From assembly GCA_946062035.1 (NCBI GenBank), contig CAMGTS010000018.1, positions 1-12,661 on the forward strand: 12,661 nucleotides of DNA, written 5' to 3'. The notes below the pieces were generated by a model. The model was not told where the DNA came from. It saw only the letters and a list, made by a program, of their open reading frames with translations, and did not search any database. Shown here one piece after another: positions 1-7,745 of the stretch (position 1 is its first letter; each line of letters opens with the position of its first letter). This stretch comes from an uncultured Bacteroidales bacterium. GTDB taxonomy: Bacteria > Bacteroidota > Bacteroidia > Bacteroidales > UBA932. A program made the translations under genes and the position numbers.

Positions 1-2
1 TT

Positions 3-296
3 ATTGAAAAACCTTGGATAGCTGAGGTGGAGAGAAAATCGTCCATGATCAGGGAGAGACTTATGAAGCATCCGCAGGTAAAGGAAATCCGATGTGCGGG
101 ACTTCTGATAGCGGTAGATCTAAAGGACGAGGAGAAGGCGAAAAAAATACTATATTTACTTTTGGATGAGGGGGTCATTACAGATTGGTTTTTATTCCAG
201 CCGACCTCATTCCGTATAGCGCCTCCGCTCTGCATAACGGAAGAAGAAATCAATCTCGGATTGAGTGCGGTAGAGCGTGCCCTTGACAAACTATAG
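3..296 (+). CDS. Class III (PLP-dependent) aminotransferase, C-terminal fragment
   Basis: The reading frame is open from the left edge of the window, so the gene is cut off and only the last 97 residues are present. A GTG at position 27 lies inside the frame and is not a real start. The fragment matches the small C-terminal domain of fold-type I, class III aminotransferases: a G-LL-AVDL strand, then an EGV-TDWFLF segment, then FRIAPPLCITEEEI, where the Arg before APP and the following T-EEEI helix are typical of the ArgD/ornithine aminotransferase group. The PLP-binding lysine lies upstream, outside the window. Substrate cannot be decided from this part: acetylornithine, ornithine or another omega-amino acid transaminase are all possible. 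It ends 31 bases before dnaB on the same strand. Confidence 0.8.
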   Translation: MEKPWIAEVERKSSMIRERLMKHPQVKEIRCAGLLIAVDLKDEEKAKKILYLLLDEGVITDWFLFQPTSFRIAPPLCITEEEINLGLSAVERALDKL

Positions 297-327
297 CGAC
301 AACCTGAACAATAACTGACTGATTTGT

Positions 328-1860
328 ATGGCTGATACGGGCAAAAGATATAGAAACGCCGCGACGACAAGAGAAAGGAACATTGCGTCGCGCAATAAGG
401 AGTTGGAACTCTCTTCAATGGAAAACGGGACAAAAGTCCCGCAGGCGATTGATATTGAACAGGCGGTTCTCGGTGCGATGATGCTCGACCCGGATGTTGT
501 AATCGAAACGATGGGCTCTCTGTCCGACGAGTGTTTTTATGATCCTCACAACAGATTGGTTTTTAAAGCGATATCCAATCTGAACAATGCGAACAAGTCT
601 ATAGACCTGTTGACTGTGGCGGAGCAGCTGAAGGCTAACGGGGATTTTGATGAAGTGGGAGGCTCTTCTTTTCTTGCTGACCTTACATCAAAAATCGGTG
701 CCGCCGCTCATGTGGACTACTACGTTGGAGTCTTAGTAGACAAGTATATACAGCGCAAACTGATAGGAATATCAATAGATACCCTTAAAAATTCGTATGA
801 TGATTCCCAGCCCGTGGACGAGCTGTTGAATACGACACAACAGAAGCTGTTTGAACTTGCGGAGAGGAATATGTCCCGTGATACTCAGAAAATCAGCAAG
901 ATAATCGCGGAAAAAAGGGACGATCTCGAGGAACTTCAGACAAAACCTGAAGGACATACCGGAATTTCGAGCGGTTTCGCTGCCCTGGACAGAGTCACTT
1001 ATGGATGGCACAAATCTGACCTTGTGATAGTAGCGGCCCGTCCGAGTATGGGTAAGACGGCGTTTGTCCTTACTATGGCGAGAAATATGGCGGTGGACTT
1101 CAATATCCCTGTCGCGTTCTTCTCTTTGGAGCAGTCTCCTAAGCAGCTGATAGAGAGATTGATGATAGCAGAGACCGGAATTGATGCGGATAAGATAAAG
1201 GGCGGAAGAAAGATGACCAACAGTGACTGGATCCAGTTGGACGAGAAAATCAACAGGTTGGAGCAATCTCCTCTGTATATAGATGATACTCCCGCACTTT
1301 CTATCTCTGATTTCAGGGCGAAAGCAAGGAAACTTGTTCAGAGCAAAGGTGTCAGGGTTATCATTATCGACTACTTGCAGCTGATGACAGGTTCACGTGA
1401 ACTAAAAGGAAACAGAGAGCAGGAGGTCGCTGAAATTTCCCGTTCATTGAAGGCTGTCGCAAAGGAACTGGATGTTCCGGTTATCGCATTGGCGCAGTTG
1501 AGCCGTGCGGCGGAGACCCAGGGAGGTTCAAAGAAACCGCAGCTGACGCACTTGAGAGAGTCTGGAGCGATAGAGCAGGATGCCGACCTTGTATTGTTTA
1601 TACATCGTCCTGAATATTACGGAATTGAAGATAACCAGCTTCCACAAGGGTACGCTGAAATCATAATCGCAAAGCACCGTAACGGACCGACAGAGGATGT
1701 TCCGATGAAATTCATAAAAGGACAGATGAAGTTTACCGATCTGAACGATCCTGCCATATCAGGTTTCGGAGCGGAAGAGCTGCCGCCGGTGTCTTTCTCT
1801 TCAAAGATGAATGCGGAAGATTTTCAGGCGGATGAGGCTGACTATAGTTTTGATCAATAG
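328..1860 (+). CDS. dnaB: Replicative DNA helicase DnaB
   Basis: A 510-residue hexameric 5'-3' replicative helicase that unwinds DNA at the fork and recruits primase. The N-terminal DnaB domain begins near residue 37 (VPQAIDIEQAVLGAMMLD). A linker follows, and the RecA-like motor starts near residue 211. Visible motifs are Walker A ARPSMGKT (237-244), the FFSLE segment with catalytic Glu268 (here FSLEQS, where FSLEMS is usual), Walker B VIIIDYLQLM (344-353), the ALAQLSR sensor segment (387-393) and the RESGAIEQDAD block (410-420). Length is normal for Bacteroidetes. I chose the ATG at 328 because a short basic, disordered N-terminal extension is usual in this group; the ATG at 418 would still keep the whole conserved domain. 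No Shine-Dalgarno is seen. Its stop lies 4 bases before the next gene. Confidence 0.97.
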   Translation: MADTGKRYRNAATTRERNIASRNKELELSSMENGTKVPQAIDIEQAVLGAMMLDPDVVIETMGSLSDECFYDPHNRLVFKAISNLNNANKSIDLLTVAEQLKANGDFDEVGGSSFLADLTSKIGAAAHVDYYVGVLVDKYIQRKLIGISIDTLKNSYDDSQPVDELLNTTQQKLFELAERNMSRDTQKISKIIAEKRDDLEELQTKPEGHTGISSGFAALDRVTYGWHKSDLVIVAARPSMGKTAFVLTMARNMAVDFNIPVAFFSLEQSPKQLIERLMIAETGIDADKIKGGRKMTNSDWIQLDEKINRLEQSPLYIDDTPALSISDFRAKARKLVQSKGVRVIIIDYLQLMTGSRELKGNREQEVAEISRSLKAVAKELDVPVIALAQLSRAAETQGGSKKPQLTHLRESGAIEQDADLVLFIHRPEYYGIEDNQLPQGYAEIIIAKHRNGPTEDVPMKFIKGQMKFTDLNDPAISGFGAEELPPVSFSSKMNAEDFQADEADYSFDQ

Positions 1861-1864
1861 TGTT

Positions 1865-2668
1865 ATGAAGTTGAGTAGGTTTATTTATGCGGTAATAGCC
1901 GCTGTGATGCTGTCATCTGCGCCGGCTGCCGCCCAAGAGGTTGACAATCTCCCTTTTAAAAGCGGGGAGAAACTCACCTTTATTCTGAATTACACTTGGG
2001 GAGGTGTCGTTACAGATGTCGGTACGGCTACTTGCGAACTGAAATATGCGGATGGTGTCTATCATCCTGTCCTCATAGGCAAAACCTACAAGTTTTACGA
2101 TTTCTTTTTTAAGGTCAGGGAGCGTTTCGAGTCAAAATTCGACGCATCGACCTTACGCCCGGTTTATTTTTTCAGAAGCGCTCAGGAGGGTAAATACAGA
2201 ATAAAGAACTCCCTTACGTTTAACGATTCGGATTATACCATCACGAGCCGCACACAGAAATATGACAGAACCCCTGTAGATACGCTGCTTAAAGCGACGG
2301 AAAATACCTACGACCTGATTTCCCTCTTTTTTAAGAGCCGCACTATGGATGTCTCAAAACTCCCTGTAGAAGAGAAGGTTCCGTTAGATTTTGCAATCGA
2401 TAAAGAGGTCTACAATCTGTATTTTATATATAAGGGGAGGGAAAACAAGAAAATCCCCGGAATGGGGACTTTCAAGACATTGAAATTCGCGGCCAAAGTC
2501 GTTGCCGGGAATATCTTTGACGGTAAGGAGGATATGCTGATATGGGTTTCGGACGACAAGAATATGATACCGTTGTTCTTCGAATCGCCTATACTGATCG
2601 GCAGGATGCAGGGCAGGATATCCAAGATCGAGAATAACAAGTATCCTCTTTCAAGTAAAATCAAGTAG
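1865..2668 (+). CDS. DUF3108 family exported protein
   Basis: A 267-residue protein of the DUF3108 family, common in Bacteroidetes and of unknown function. The start is taken at ATG 1865, four bases after the dnaB stop. The frame is open further upstream to an ATG at 1811 inside dnaB, but only the 1865 start gives a clean signal peptide: Met-Lys, a hydrophobic stretch, then Ala-rich cleavage near residues 22-23 (APAAA then QE). The mature part is rich in beta-strand pattern and contains GEKLTF near the start, R.RFESKFD and the C-terminal WVSDDKNMIPLFFES segment characteristic of the family. It probably sits in the periplasm. The close spacing suggests co-transcription with dnaB and the Rnf genes, but there is no sequence evidence of a functional link to either. 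Family assignment is from recalled motifs. Confidence 0.82.
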   Translation: MKLSRFIYAVIAAVMLSSAPAAAQEVDNLPFKSGEKLTFILNYTWGGVVTDVGTATCELKYADGVYHPVLIGKTYKFYDFFFKVRERFESKFDASTLRPVYFFRSAQEGKYRIKNSLTFNDSDYTITSRTQKYDRTPVDTLLKATENTYDLISLFFKSRTMDVSKLPVEEKVPLDFAIDKEVYNLYFIYKGRENKKIPGMGTFKTLKFAAKVVAGNIFDGKEDMLIWVSDDKNMIPLFFESPILIGRMQGRISKIENNKYPLSSKIK

Positions 2669-2692
2669 AATCAGACAAAATCGGAGTTCCAA

Positions 2693-3136
2693 ATGAAAAA
2701 AGGCGTTATTGAGCATGAGGGAGAGGTTTGTGAGATTTCTCCGAAAGGGATGAAGGTAAAAGTCATAAGTAAATCGGCTTGTGCGGCATGTCATGCAAAA
2801 GGGCTTTGCGGCTCTTCTGACACAAAGGAAAAGTTTATAGACATAAAGCGCGAGAATTTTATCGCAGAGGACAAAGACTCTTTCAAGATAGGTGACAAGG
2901 TTATGGTTAACATGGAGGAGTCCTTGGGCATGAGGGCTGTTTGGATTGTTTACGCCGTCCCTACTGTTATTTTAGTAACCATTTTGTTATATTTGCAGAG
3001 CCTAAACGTACAGGAACTTGTTGTTGGAATTACTGCAATAGGGGCGATTGCCCTATATTTTTTCTTGCTTTATATTTTCAGAGGCAAGCTCGGCAGGCGT
3101 TTTCGCTTTACTGTTTATAAGATAGACAACAATTAA
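2693..3136 (+). CDS. RseC-family (SoxR-reducing system) membrane protein
   Basis: A 147-residue protein. The N-terminal half is a small soluble domain with a cysteine cluster, C30-xx-C33-x5-C39 (SACAACHAKGLCG), which could bind metal or an Fe-S cluster or act in redox. Two hydrophobic helices follow (about 82-100 and 108-127) separated by a short loop, then a basic tail (RGKLGRRFRF). This is the layout of RseC/MucC proteins. In Escherichia coli RseC works with the Rsx (Rnf-like) complex to keep SoxR reduced; in Bacteroidetes the gene commonly precedes rnfB, so a role in Rnf assembly or reduction is an inference. It lies 24 bases after the DUF3108 gene and 11 bases before rnfB. No SD is visible. 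I leave the symbol empty because function in this lineage is unproven. Confidence 0.85.
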   Translation: MKKGVIEHEGEVCEISPKGMKVKVISKSACAACHAKGLCGSSDTKEKFIDIKRENFIAEDKDSFKIGDKVMVNMEESLGMRAVWIVYAVPTVILVTILLYLQSLNVQELVVGITAIGAIALYFFLLYIFRGKLGRRFRFTVYKIDNN

Positions 3137-3147
3137 TTAAATACGTA

Positions 3148-4062
3148 ATGCTAATAATTTTTACCATTGCCAGTTTAGTGGTCTTGGGACTGCTTTTGGC
3201 AATTGTGCTCTTTATTGTGGCACAAAAATTTAAGGTAGAGGAGGACCCGAGAATTGACATCGTGGCGGCTATTATGCCGGGTGCCAACTGCGGAGGTTGC
3301 GGAAAGGCCGGATGCCGTGCTTTTGCCGAAGCCGCTGTCAAAGACGGTCTTGGCGATCTTTTCTGTCCGGTCGGCGGTAATGCTACCATGCAGAAGGTGG
3401 CGGATGCGCTCGGAATCAAGGTTGAAGAGAAGGAACCTCAGGTTGCTGTCGTAAGATGTTCAGGCTCTTGCGATAAGAGACCTGTTACTTCTGTTTACGA
3501 TGGTATGGCGACCTGCTCTACTATCGCATCACTCTATGGTGGCGACACAGATTGTAAGTTCGGTTGTCTCGGCAGAGGTGACTGTGAGGCCGTATGTCAG
3601 TTCGGAGCGATCAAGATTAATCCGAAGACAGGTCTTCCAGAGGTGGATGAGGATAAATGTACCGCTTGTGGAGCTTGTACAAAGGCTTGTCCTAAGGGTA
3701 TCATTGAACTCAGAAACAAAGGCCCTAAGGGCAGAAGAGTTTACGTCGCATGCAGCAGCAAGGATAAGGGTGCAGTGGCAAGAAAGGCTTGTCTTGCGGC
3801 TTGTATTGGTTGCGGAAAGTGTGCCAAGGTTTGTCCTTTCGGTGCGATTACAGTAGAGAATAATCTTGCTTATATAGATTACACCAAGTGTAAGATGTGC
3901 CGCAAGTGCGTTCTTGAGTGCCCTACGGGTGCGATTCATGAAGTAAATATGCCTCCGAGACCTGCTGCGGTAAAACCTGCCGCCGCAAATCCTGCGACAG
4001 CACAGCCTGTAAAACCGGCTGCTCCTGCGGGCGAGGTCAAGACTCCGGCAAACAATCAATAA
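3148..4062 (+). CDS. rnfB: Rnf complex subunit RnfB (multi-cluster ferredoxin subunit)
   Basis: This subunit receives electrons from ferredoxin and passes them to the rest of Rnf on the cytoplasmic face. Its 304 residues run: an N-terminal membrane anchor (about 2-25); an Fe-S domain with C48, C51, C56 and C73 (NCGGCGKAGC then FCP); a middle cysteine-rich part with C104, C108, C123 and the ferredoxin-like set C136, C140, C146, C150; a classic CTACGACTKACP set (C171, C174, C177, C181); and two interleaved 4Fe-4S sets, C219/222/225/229 and C248/251/254/258. Fe-S content is therefore high, as in the long RnfB type. The tail from about residue 269 is Pro/Ala-rich low complexity, without cysteine. 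The gene lies 11 bases after the RseC-type gene and 22 before rnfC. Identity is secure; the exact number of clusters is inferred from cysteine spacing. Confidence 0.96.
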   Translation: MLIIFTIASLVVLGLLLAIVLFIVAQKFKVEEDPRIDIVAAIMPGANCGGCGKAGCRAFAEAAVKDGLGDLFCPVGGNATMQKVADALGIKVEEKEPQVAVVRCSGSCDKRPVTSVYDGMATCSTIASLYGGDTDCKFGCLGRGDCEAVCQFGAIKINPKTGLPEVDEDKCTACGACTKACPKGIIELRNKGPKGRRVYVACSSKDKGAVARKACLAACIGCGKCAKVCPFGAITVENNLAYIDYTKCKMCRKCVLECPTGAIHEVNMPPRPAAVKPAAANPATAQPVKPAAPAGEVKTPANNQ

Positions 4063-4084
4063 CGTTATTTTAAAATCAGAAATT

Positions 4085-5422
4085 ATGAAGACATTTTTAG
4101 TGGGTGGTGTTCATCCTGCGGACAAAAAGATATCTGCGGATGCAGCTATTGAAGAGCTTCCTGTTCCTAAAATAGCGTATATTTCTATGGCGCAGCATCT
4201 TGGAGCGCCTGCAGAGCCATGTGTGGCAGTCGGTGACAAGGTAAAGGTGGGTCAGCAGATAGGTAAGGCTACGGGTTTTGTATCCGCACCCGTACACTCA
4301 TCTGTTTCCGGCACTGTCAAGTCAATCGAAACTGTCCTTGACCTGGCCGGGAAACCAAGTACCGCAGTCGTTATCGAAACTGAGGGAGACGAATGGATGG
4401 AGGGCATAGACCGTTCCGAGACTATCGTCAGCGAAATAAAATTGGAAAAGAAGGAGTTGGTTGAGAAGATAAAAGAGTGCGGCGTTGTCGGATTGGGCGG
4501 TGCCACTTTCCCGACAAGCGTAAAACTCTCTCCTCCTCCGACAGCGACTCCGACCTGCGTCATCATCAATGGCGCTGAGTGCGAGCCATATCTTACTTCA
4601 GACTACAGAGTGCTCCTTGAGAAACCTGAGCAGGTTCTTATCGGTTGCGAGATTCTCATGAAAGCTCTCGGAGTGAACAAATGCTATATCGGAATCGAGG
4701 AGAACAAACAGAAGGCGATAGATCTTCTTACAAAACTTGCAGTCGAAAAGAATCATCCGAATATCGAAGTCGTAAAACTTAAGAAGAAATATCCTCAAGG
4801 CGGTGAGAAGCAGTTGATTGACGCTGTCATCGGCAAGAGGGTCCCTTCTATGGGTCTTCCGGTAGATACTGGTGCTGTTGTCCAGAATGTCGGAACTACT
4901 TTCGCCGTTTATGAGGCTGTTCAGAAGAACAAACCTCTTTTCTCAGGCGTGATGACCGTTACCGGCGATTGCAGCAAAGCTCAGAAGAACTTCCTTCACA
5001 GAGTCGGTACTCCTCTTAACGAGATTATGGATTACTGTGGCGGAATTCCTGAGGATGCGGCGAAGATAATCAGCGGCGGTCCTATGATGGGAAAGGCTAT
5101 ATCAAACATCAAGGCTCCGACTTTGAAAGGTACCTCTTCAATACTCTATCTTACTGAGGAACAGACCAAACGTAAGGAAGAGGGTAATTGTATCCGTTGC
5201 GGAAAGTGCGTTGAGGCATGCCCTATGAGTCTTGAACCGTATCTCCTTTACAAACTCTGGAAGGTGCGTGATATGGATCAGCTCGAAGACCACTATATCT
5301 ACGATTGTATCGAGTGCGGCTGCTGCTTGTTCACCTGCCCTGCATACGTTCCGCTTTTGGACGCTGTCAGACAGGCTAAAGCTTCAGTAATGAAGATAAT
5401 GAAAAGCCGCCCAAAGAAATAG
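4085..5422 (+). CDS. rnfC: Rnf complex subunit RnfC (NADH/FMN and 2x[4Fe-4S])
   Basis: The peripheral NAD(H)-reacting subunit of Rnf, 445 residues, similar to the 51-kDa subunit of complex I. Residues 30-100 form a barrel-sandwich domain (APVHSSVSGTVKSI). The nucleotide/flavin region has GLGGATFPT (136-144), NGAECEPYLTSDYR (162-175) and the GGEKQL turn (239-244). A SLBB-like part follows (VTVTGD near 291). Two ferredoxin-type sites end the protein: C369/C372/C375 with C379, and C408/C411/C414 with C418. Unlike the gamma-proteobacterial form there is no long Ala/Lys repeat tail; the protein stops soon after the second cluster with a basic end (KSRPKK). It lies 22 bases after rnfB and 25 before rnfD, with no SD. 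Confidence 0.97.
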   Translation: MKTFLVGGVHPADKKISADAAIEELPVPKIAYISMAQHLGAPAEPCVAVGDKVKVGQQIGKATGFVSAPVHSSVSGTVKSIETVLDLAGKPSTAVVIETEGDEWMEGIDRSETIVSEIKLEKKELVEKIKECGVVGLGGATFPTSVKLSPPPTATPTCVIINGAECEPYLTSDYRVLLEKPEQVLIGCEILMKALGVNKCYIGIEENKQKAIDLLTKLAVEKNHPNIEVVKLKKKYPQGGEKQLIDAVIGKRVPSMGLPVDTGAVVQNVGTTFAVYEAVQKNKPLFSGVMTVTGDCSKAQKNFLHRVGTPLNEIMDYCGGIPEDAAKIISGGPMMGKAISNIKAPTLKGTSSILYLTEEQTKRKEEGNCIRCGKCVEACPMSLEPYLLYKLWKVRDMDQLEDHYIYDCIECGCCLFTCPAYVPLLDAVRQAKASVMKIMKSRPKK

Positions 5423-5447
5423 TTAATATTAAAAATTTATTATAGCA

Positions 5448-6521
5448 ATGAAAAAACTGATTGTATCTCAGGCTCCGCATATCCACGGAAAAGAGAATAC
5501 CAGGAGGTTGATGTTAGATGTCATCATTGCCCTCATTCCGGCTGTGCTCGTGTCGATTTATTTCTTCGGGCTTACAGCTGCACATCTTGTTGCTGTCAGC
5601 GTTTTGTCTTGCGTTGTAGTGGAGTTTCTTATCCAGAAATATCTGCTTAAAGGCAAATCGTCGATTGGCGACCTTTCTGCCGTGGTTACAGGTGTCCTTT
5701 TGGCGCTTAACCTGCCGGTATGTTCCCCTTGGTGGATGATTCTGATAGGTTCGGTTGTCGCTATAGGCATTGCAAAGATGACTTTCGGCGGTCTCGGCCA
5801 GAATTTCTTCAACCCTGCTCTTGTGGGGCGTGTTGTTCTTTTGGTTTCGTTCCCTGTATTGATGACCTCTTCGGCGTTCAGAGCTCCTGAAAGTAAAGCC
5901 GCATTGGATTTCAATTCAAAGGCGAAGCTTGAGGCTTTGGTGGCTTCACCGAAAAGCGATGCTTTCTCAGGCGCAACTCCTCTTGCCTTAGTCAAGGAGG
6001 AACTCGCCAAGACAGATGAAAGCGGTGCCAAAATCAATACCGTCAAGAAAATCATGGATGAAAATCCTGGTAAGTTCTCTTACTCGAGCATCTTGTTCGC
6101 AAGAAACGGTAGTGCCGGTGAGATTTCCGCTATAGCGCTTCTTTTGGGCTTTATCTATCTTCTCGTAAGAAGAGTGATCAAGCCGTATATCTCACTATCT
6201 ATACTTCTTACAGTGGTTGTCTTTTCGGGAATTTTGTGGTTGGCAAACCCTGAAAGATTCACAGATCCTGTATTCAACTTGCTGACAGGAGGTCTGCTTC
6301 TCGGAGCGTTCTTCATGGCTACTGACTATGTGACAAGCCCGATGATCGCTAAAGGCCAGATTGTCTTCGGTATAGGTATCGGTGTTATCACAGTGCTTAT
6401 CAGAGAGTTCGGTGCATATCCCGAGGGAGTTTCTTTTGCGATTCTCATAATGAACGCGACAGTTCCTCTTCTCAATAAATTCAGACCAAAAAGATTTGCG
6501 GGGGAGGCGCATAAGAAATAA
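5448..6521 (+). CDS. rnfD: Rnf complex subunit RnfD (membrane, covalent FMN)
   Basis: A 357-residue integral membrane subunit of the NqrB/RnfD family with about ten hydrophobic segments (first near 22-44, last near 325-342). The NPALVGRVVLL segment at 122-132 is characteristic. A non-membrane loop (about 145-212) carries DAFSGATPL at 171-179; the SGAT motif at 174-177 is the flavin transfer site, with Thr177 expected to bind FMN through a phosphoester link added by ApbE. No apbE gene lies in this window, so it must be elsewhere. The C-terminal half has GAFFMATDYVTSP (286-298), also a family signature. The stop codon overlaps the rnfG start by one base (TAATG), indicating translational coupling. 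Confidence 0.96.
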   Translation: MKKLIVSQAPHIHGKENTRRLMLDVIIALIPAVLVSIYFFGLTAAHLVAVSVLSCVVVEFLIQKYLLKGKSSIGDLSAVVTGVLLALNLPVCSPWWMILIGSVVAIGIAKMTFGGLGQNFFNPALVGRVVLLVSFPVLMTSSAFRAPESKAALDFNSKAKLEALVASPKSDAFSGATPLALVKEELAKTDESGAKINTVKKIMDENPGKFSYSSILFARNGSAGEISAIALLLGFIYLLVRRVIKPYISLSILLTVVVFSGILWLANPERFTDPVFNLLTGGLLLGAFFMATDYVTSPMIAKGQIVFGIGIGVITVLIREFGAYPEGVSFAILIMNATVPLLNKFRPKRFAGEAHKK

Positions 6522-7144
6522 TGGCAATTAAATCTTCACTTAGGAATATGGTTCTTGTACTTGCCCTTGTATGTCTCGGCGCAAGTGCGGCGGTGGTAGG
6601 TGTCTACACTATCACTAAGGATCCGATTGATGCGGCAAAGGCCGCCAAGACTAACGATGCCATAAAGGAAGTTCTTCCTGAATTCGACAATGACCCTTCA
6701 CAGGATGTTCTCGAAATCGAGGGGAATAAGGTCTATGTGGCTAAAAAGGGCGAGGATATTGTCGGTTACGCCATTGAAAGTACAACGAAGAAAGGCTTCG
6801 GCGGTCCTTTCACTATAATGGTGGGAATCACTCCTGATGCCAAAATATACAATACCTCTGTAATCTCTCACTCTGAGACTCCTGGTCTTGGCGCTAAGAT
6901 AACAGAGAAGGAGAGCCAGTTCATTCAGCAGTGGAAAGGGCTTGCTTTCGCTGATGGCAGTACAAATATCACCGTCAAGAAAGACGGAGGAGATATTGAC
7001 GCTATAACGGCATCTACAATCTCTTCAAGAGCTTTTTGCGACGCTATTCAGATTGCAGTTGATACATTCGGCAAGATTCCTGTGGCGCAGCCTGCTACAG
7101 AGTGCCTTGAGGGAGTTGCCGCTGATAATGCACAGGAGGAATAA
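6521..7144 (+). CDS. rnfG: Rnf complex subunit RnfG (periplasmic, covalent FMN)
   Basis: A 207-residue subunit with one N-terminal membrane anchor (about 9-30) and an FMN-binding domain on the outer face of the inner membrane. It accepts electrons within the complex through covalently bound FMN. The family segment SHSETPGLGAK is at 116-126. The flavinylation site reads DAITASTISSR (160-170), so Thr166 is the expected acceptor. The usual motif is D-x-x-S/T-G-A-T, and here the G-A pair is A-S (see findings). The start shares its first base with the rnfD stop. The C-terminal ~20 residues are acidic and end in QEE; this region of the gene also encodes the Shine-Dalgarno of rnfE. Confidence 0.94.
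   Translation: MAIKSSLRNMVLVLALVCLGASAAVVGVYTITKDPIDAAKAAKTNDAIKEVLPEFDNDPSQDVLEIEGNKVYVAKKGEDIVGYAIESTTKKGFGGPFTIMVGITPDAKIYNTSVISHSETPGLGAKITEKESQFIQQWKGLAFADGSTNITVKKDGGDIDAITASTISSRAFCDAIQIAVDTFGKIPVAQPATECLEGVAADNAQEE
7134..7140 (+). promoter_or_regulatory. Strong Shine-Dalgarno for rnfE
   Basis: AGGAGGA sits inside the last codons of rnfG, six bases before the rnfE ATG. Most genes in this window have no such site, as is normal for Bacteroidetes, so a near-perfect anti-16S match stands out. Confidence 0.7.
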
Positions 7145-7146
7145 AG

Positions 7147-7734
7147 ATGGGAAAACTTAAAATTTTATTAAACGGAATCATTAAGGACAATCCTACCTTC
7201 GTCCTCGTACTTGGTATGTGTCCTACCCTTGCGACAACAACTTCTGCCATCAATGGTATGGGTATGGGTGCCGCTACAATGGCGGTGCTTATCTGCTCAA
7301 ATATGGTAATATCTCTCCTTGCCCCGGTTATTCCGGATAAGGTCAGAATCCCTTGCTATATCGTTGTCATAGCCGCTTTTGTAACTGTAGTGCAGTTCCT
7401 TATTCAGGGTTTCGCTCCGGCGCTTTACGATAGTCTCGGTCTGTTCATCCCGTTGATTGTGGTGAACTGTATCGTGCTTGGAAGAGCTGAGGCTTTTGCG
7501 AACAAGAACTCAATCATCGACAGTGCTTTGGACGGACTTGGCATAGGCCTCGGATTTACCATCGCCCTTACCTGCATCGGTCTTGTAAGAGAGTTGCTCG
7601 GTAACCTTTCAGTATTCGGCAACAAATTAGCTGAGACGGACGGTATGCTTATATTCGTTCTTGCTCCGGGTGCGTTCATCGTTCTCGGTTACCTGATGGT
7701 TTTGTTCAACAAATTGGTAAAGAAGAATAAATAA
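7147..7734 (+). CDS. rnfE: Rnf complex subunit RnfE (membrane core)
   Basis: A 195-residue, highly hydrophobic subunit of the NqrD/RnfE family with about six membrane helices. Two conserved half-repeat cysteine motifs are visible: NPTFVLVLGMCP (Cys25) and IVVNCIVLGRAEAFA (Cys108). In the family these two cysteines, with the matching pair in RnfA, hold an iron-sulfur cluster in the middle of the membrane that passes electrons between the flavins on either side. The start at 7147 is fixed by a strong SD and a two-base gap after rnfG. The end is basic (KLVKKNK), consistent with a cytoplasmic C-terminus. It is followed 11 bases later by rnfA. Confidence 0.96.
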   Translation: MGKLKILLNGIIKDNPTFVLVLGMCPTLATTTSAINGMGMGAATMAVLICSNMVISLLAPVIPDKVRIPCYIVVIAAFVTVVQFLIQGFAPALYDSLGLFIPLIVVNCIVLGRAEAFANKNSIIDSALDGLGIGLGFTIALTCIGLVRELLGNLSVFGNKLAETDGMLIFVLAPGAFIVLGYLMVLFNKLVKKNK

Positions 7735-7739
7735 AGGAG
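7735..7739 (+). promoter_or_regulatory. Shine-Dalgarno for rnfA
   Basis: AGGAG lies directly after the rnfE stop codon and six bases before the rnfA ATG at 7746. Together with the site in front of rnfE it suggests that the two membrane-core subunits are initiated by base pairing with 16S rRNA. Confidence 0.6.
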
Positions 7740-7745
7740 AGTATT

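Noticed and set aside
772..1266. Minus-strand open frame of 164 codons inside dnaB
   Set aside because: It lies wholly antisense to a conserved helicase and its translation shows no domain-like pattern.
1811..1864. Upstream ATG for the DUF3108 gene inside dnaB
   Set aside because: It would place a basic extension before the signal peptide and overlap dnaB by 50 bases; ATG 1865 gives a normal export signal.
3529..4059. Minus-strand open frame of 176 codons opposite rnfB
   Set aside because: Its sequence is the complement of cysteine and alanine codon runs of RnfB and has no independent start signal.
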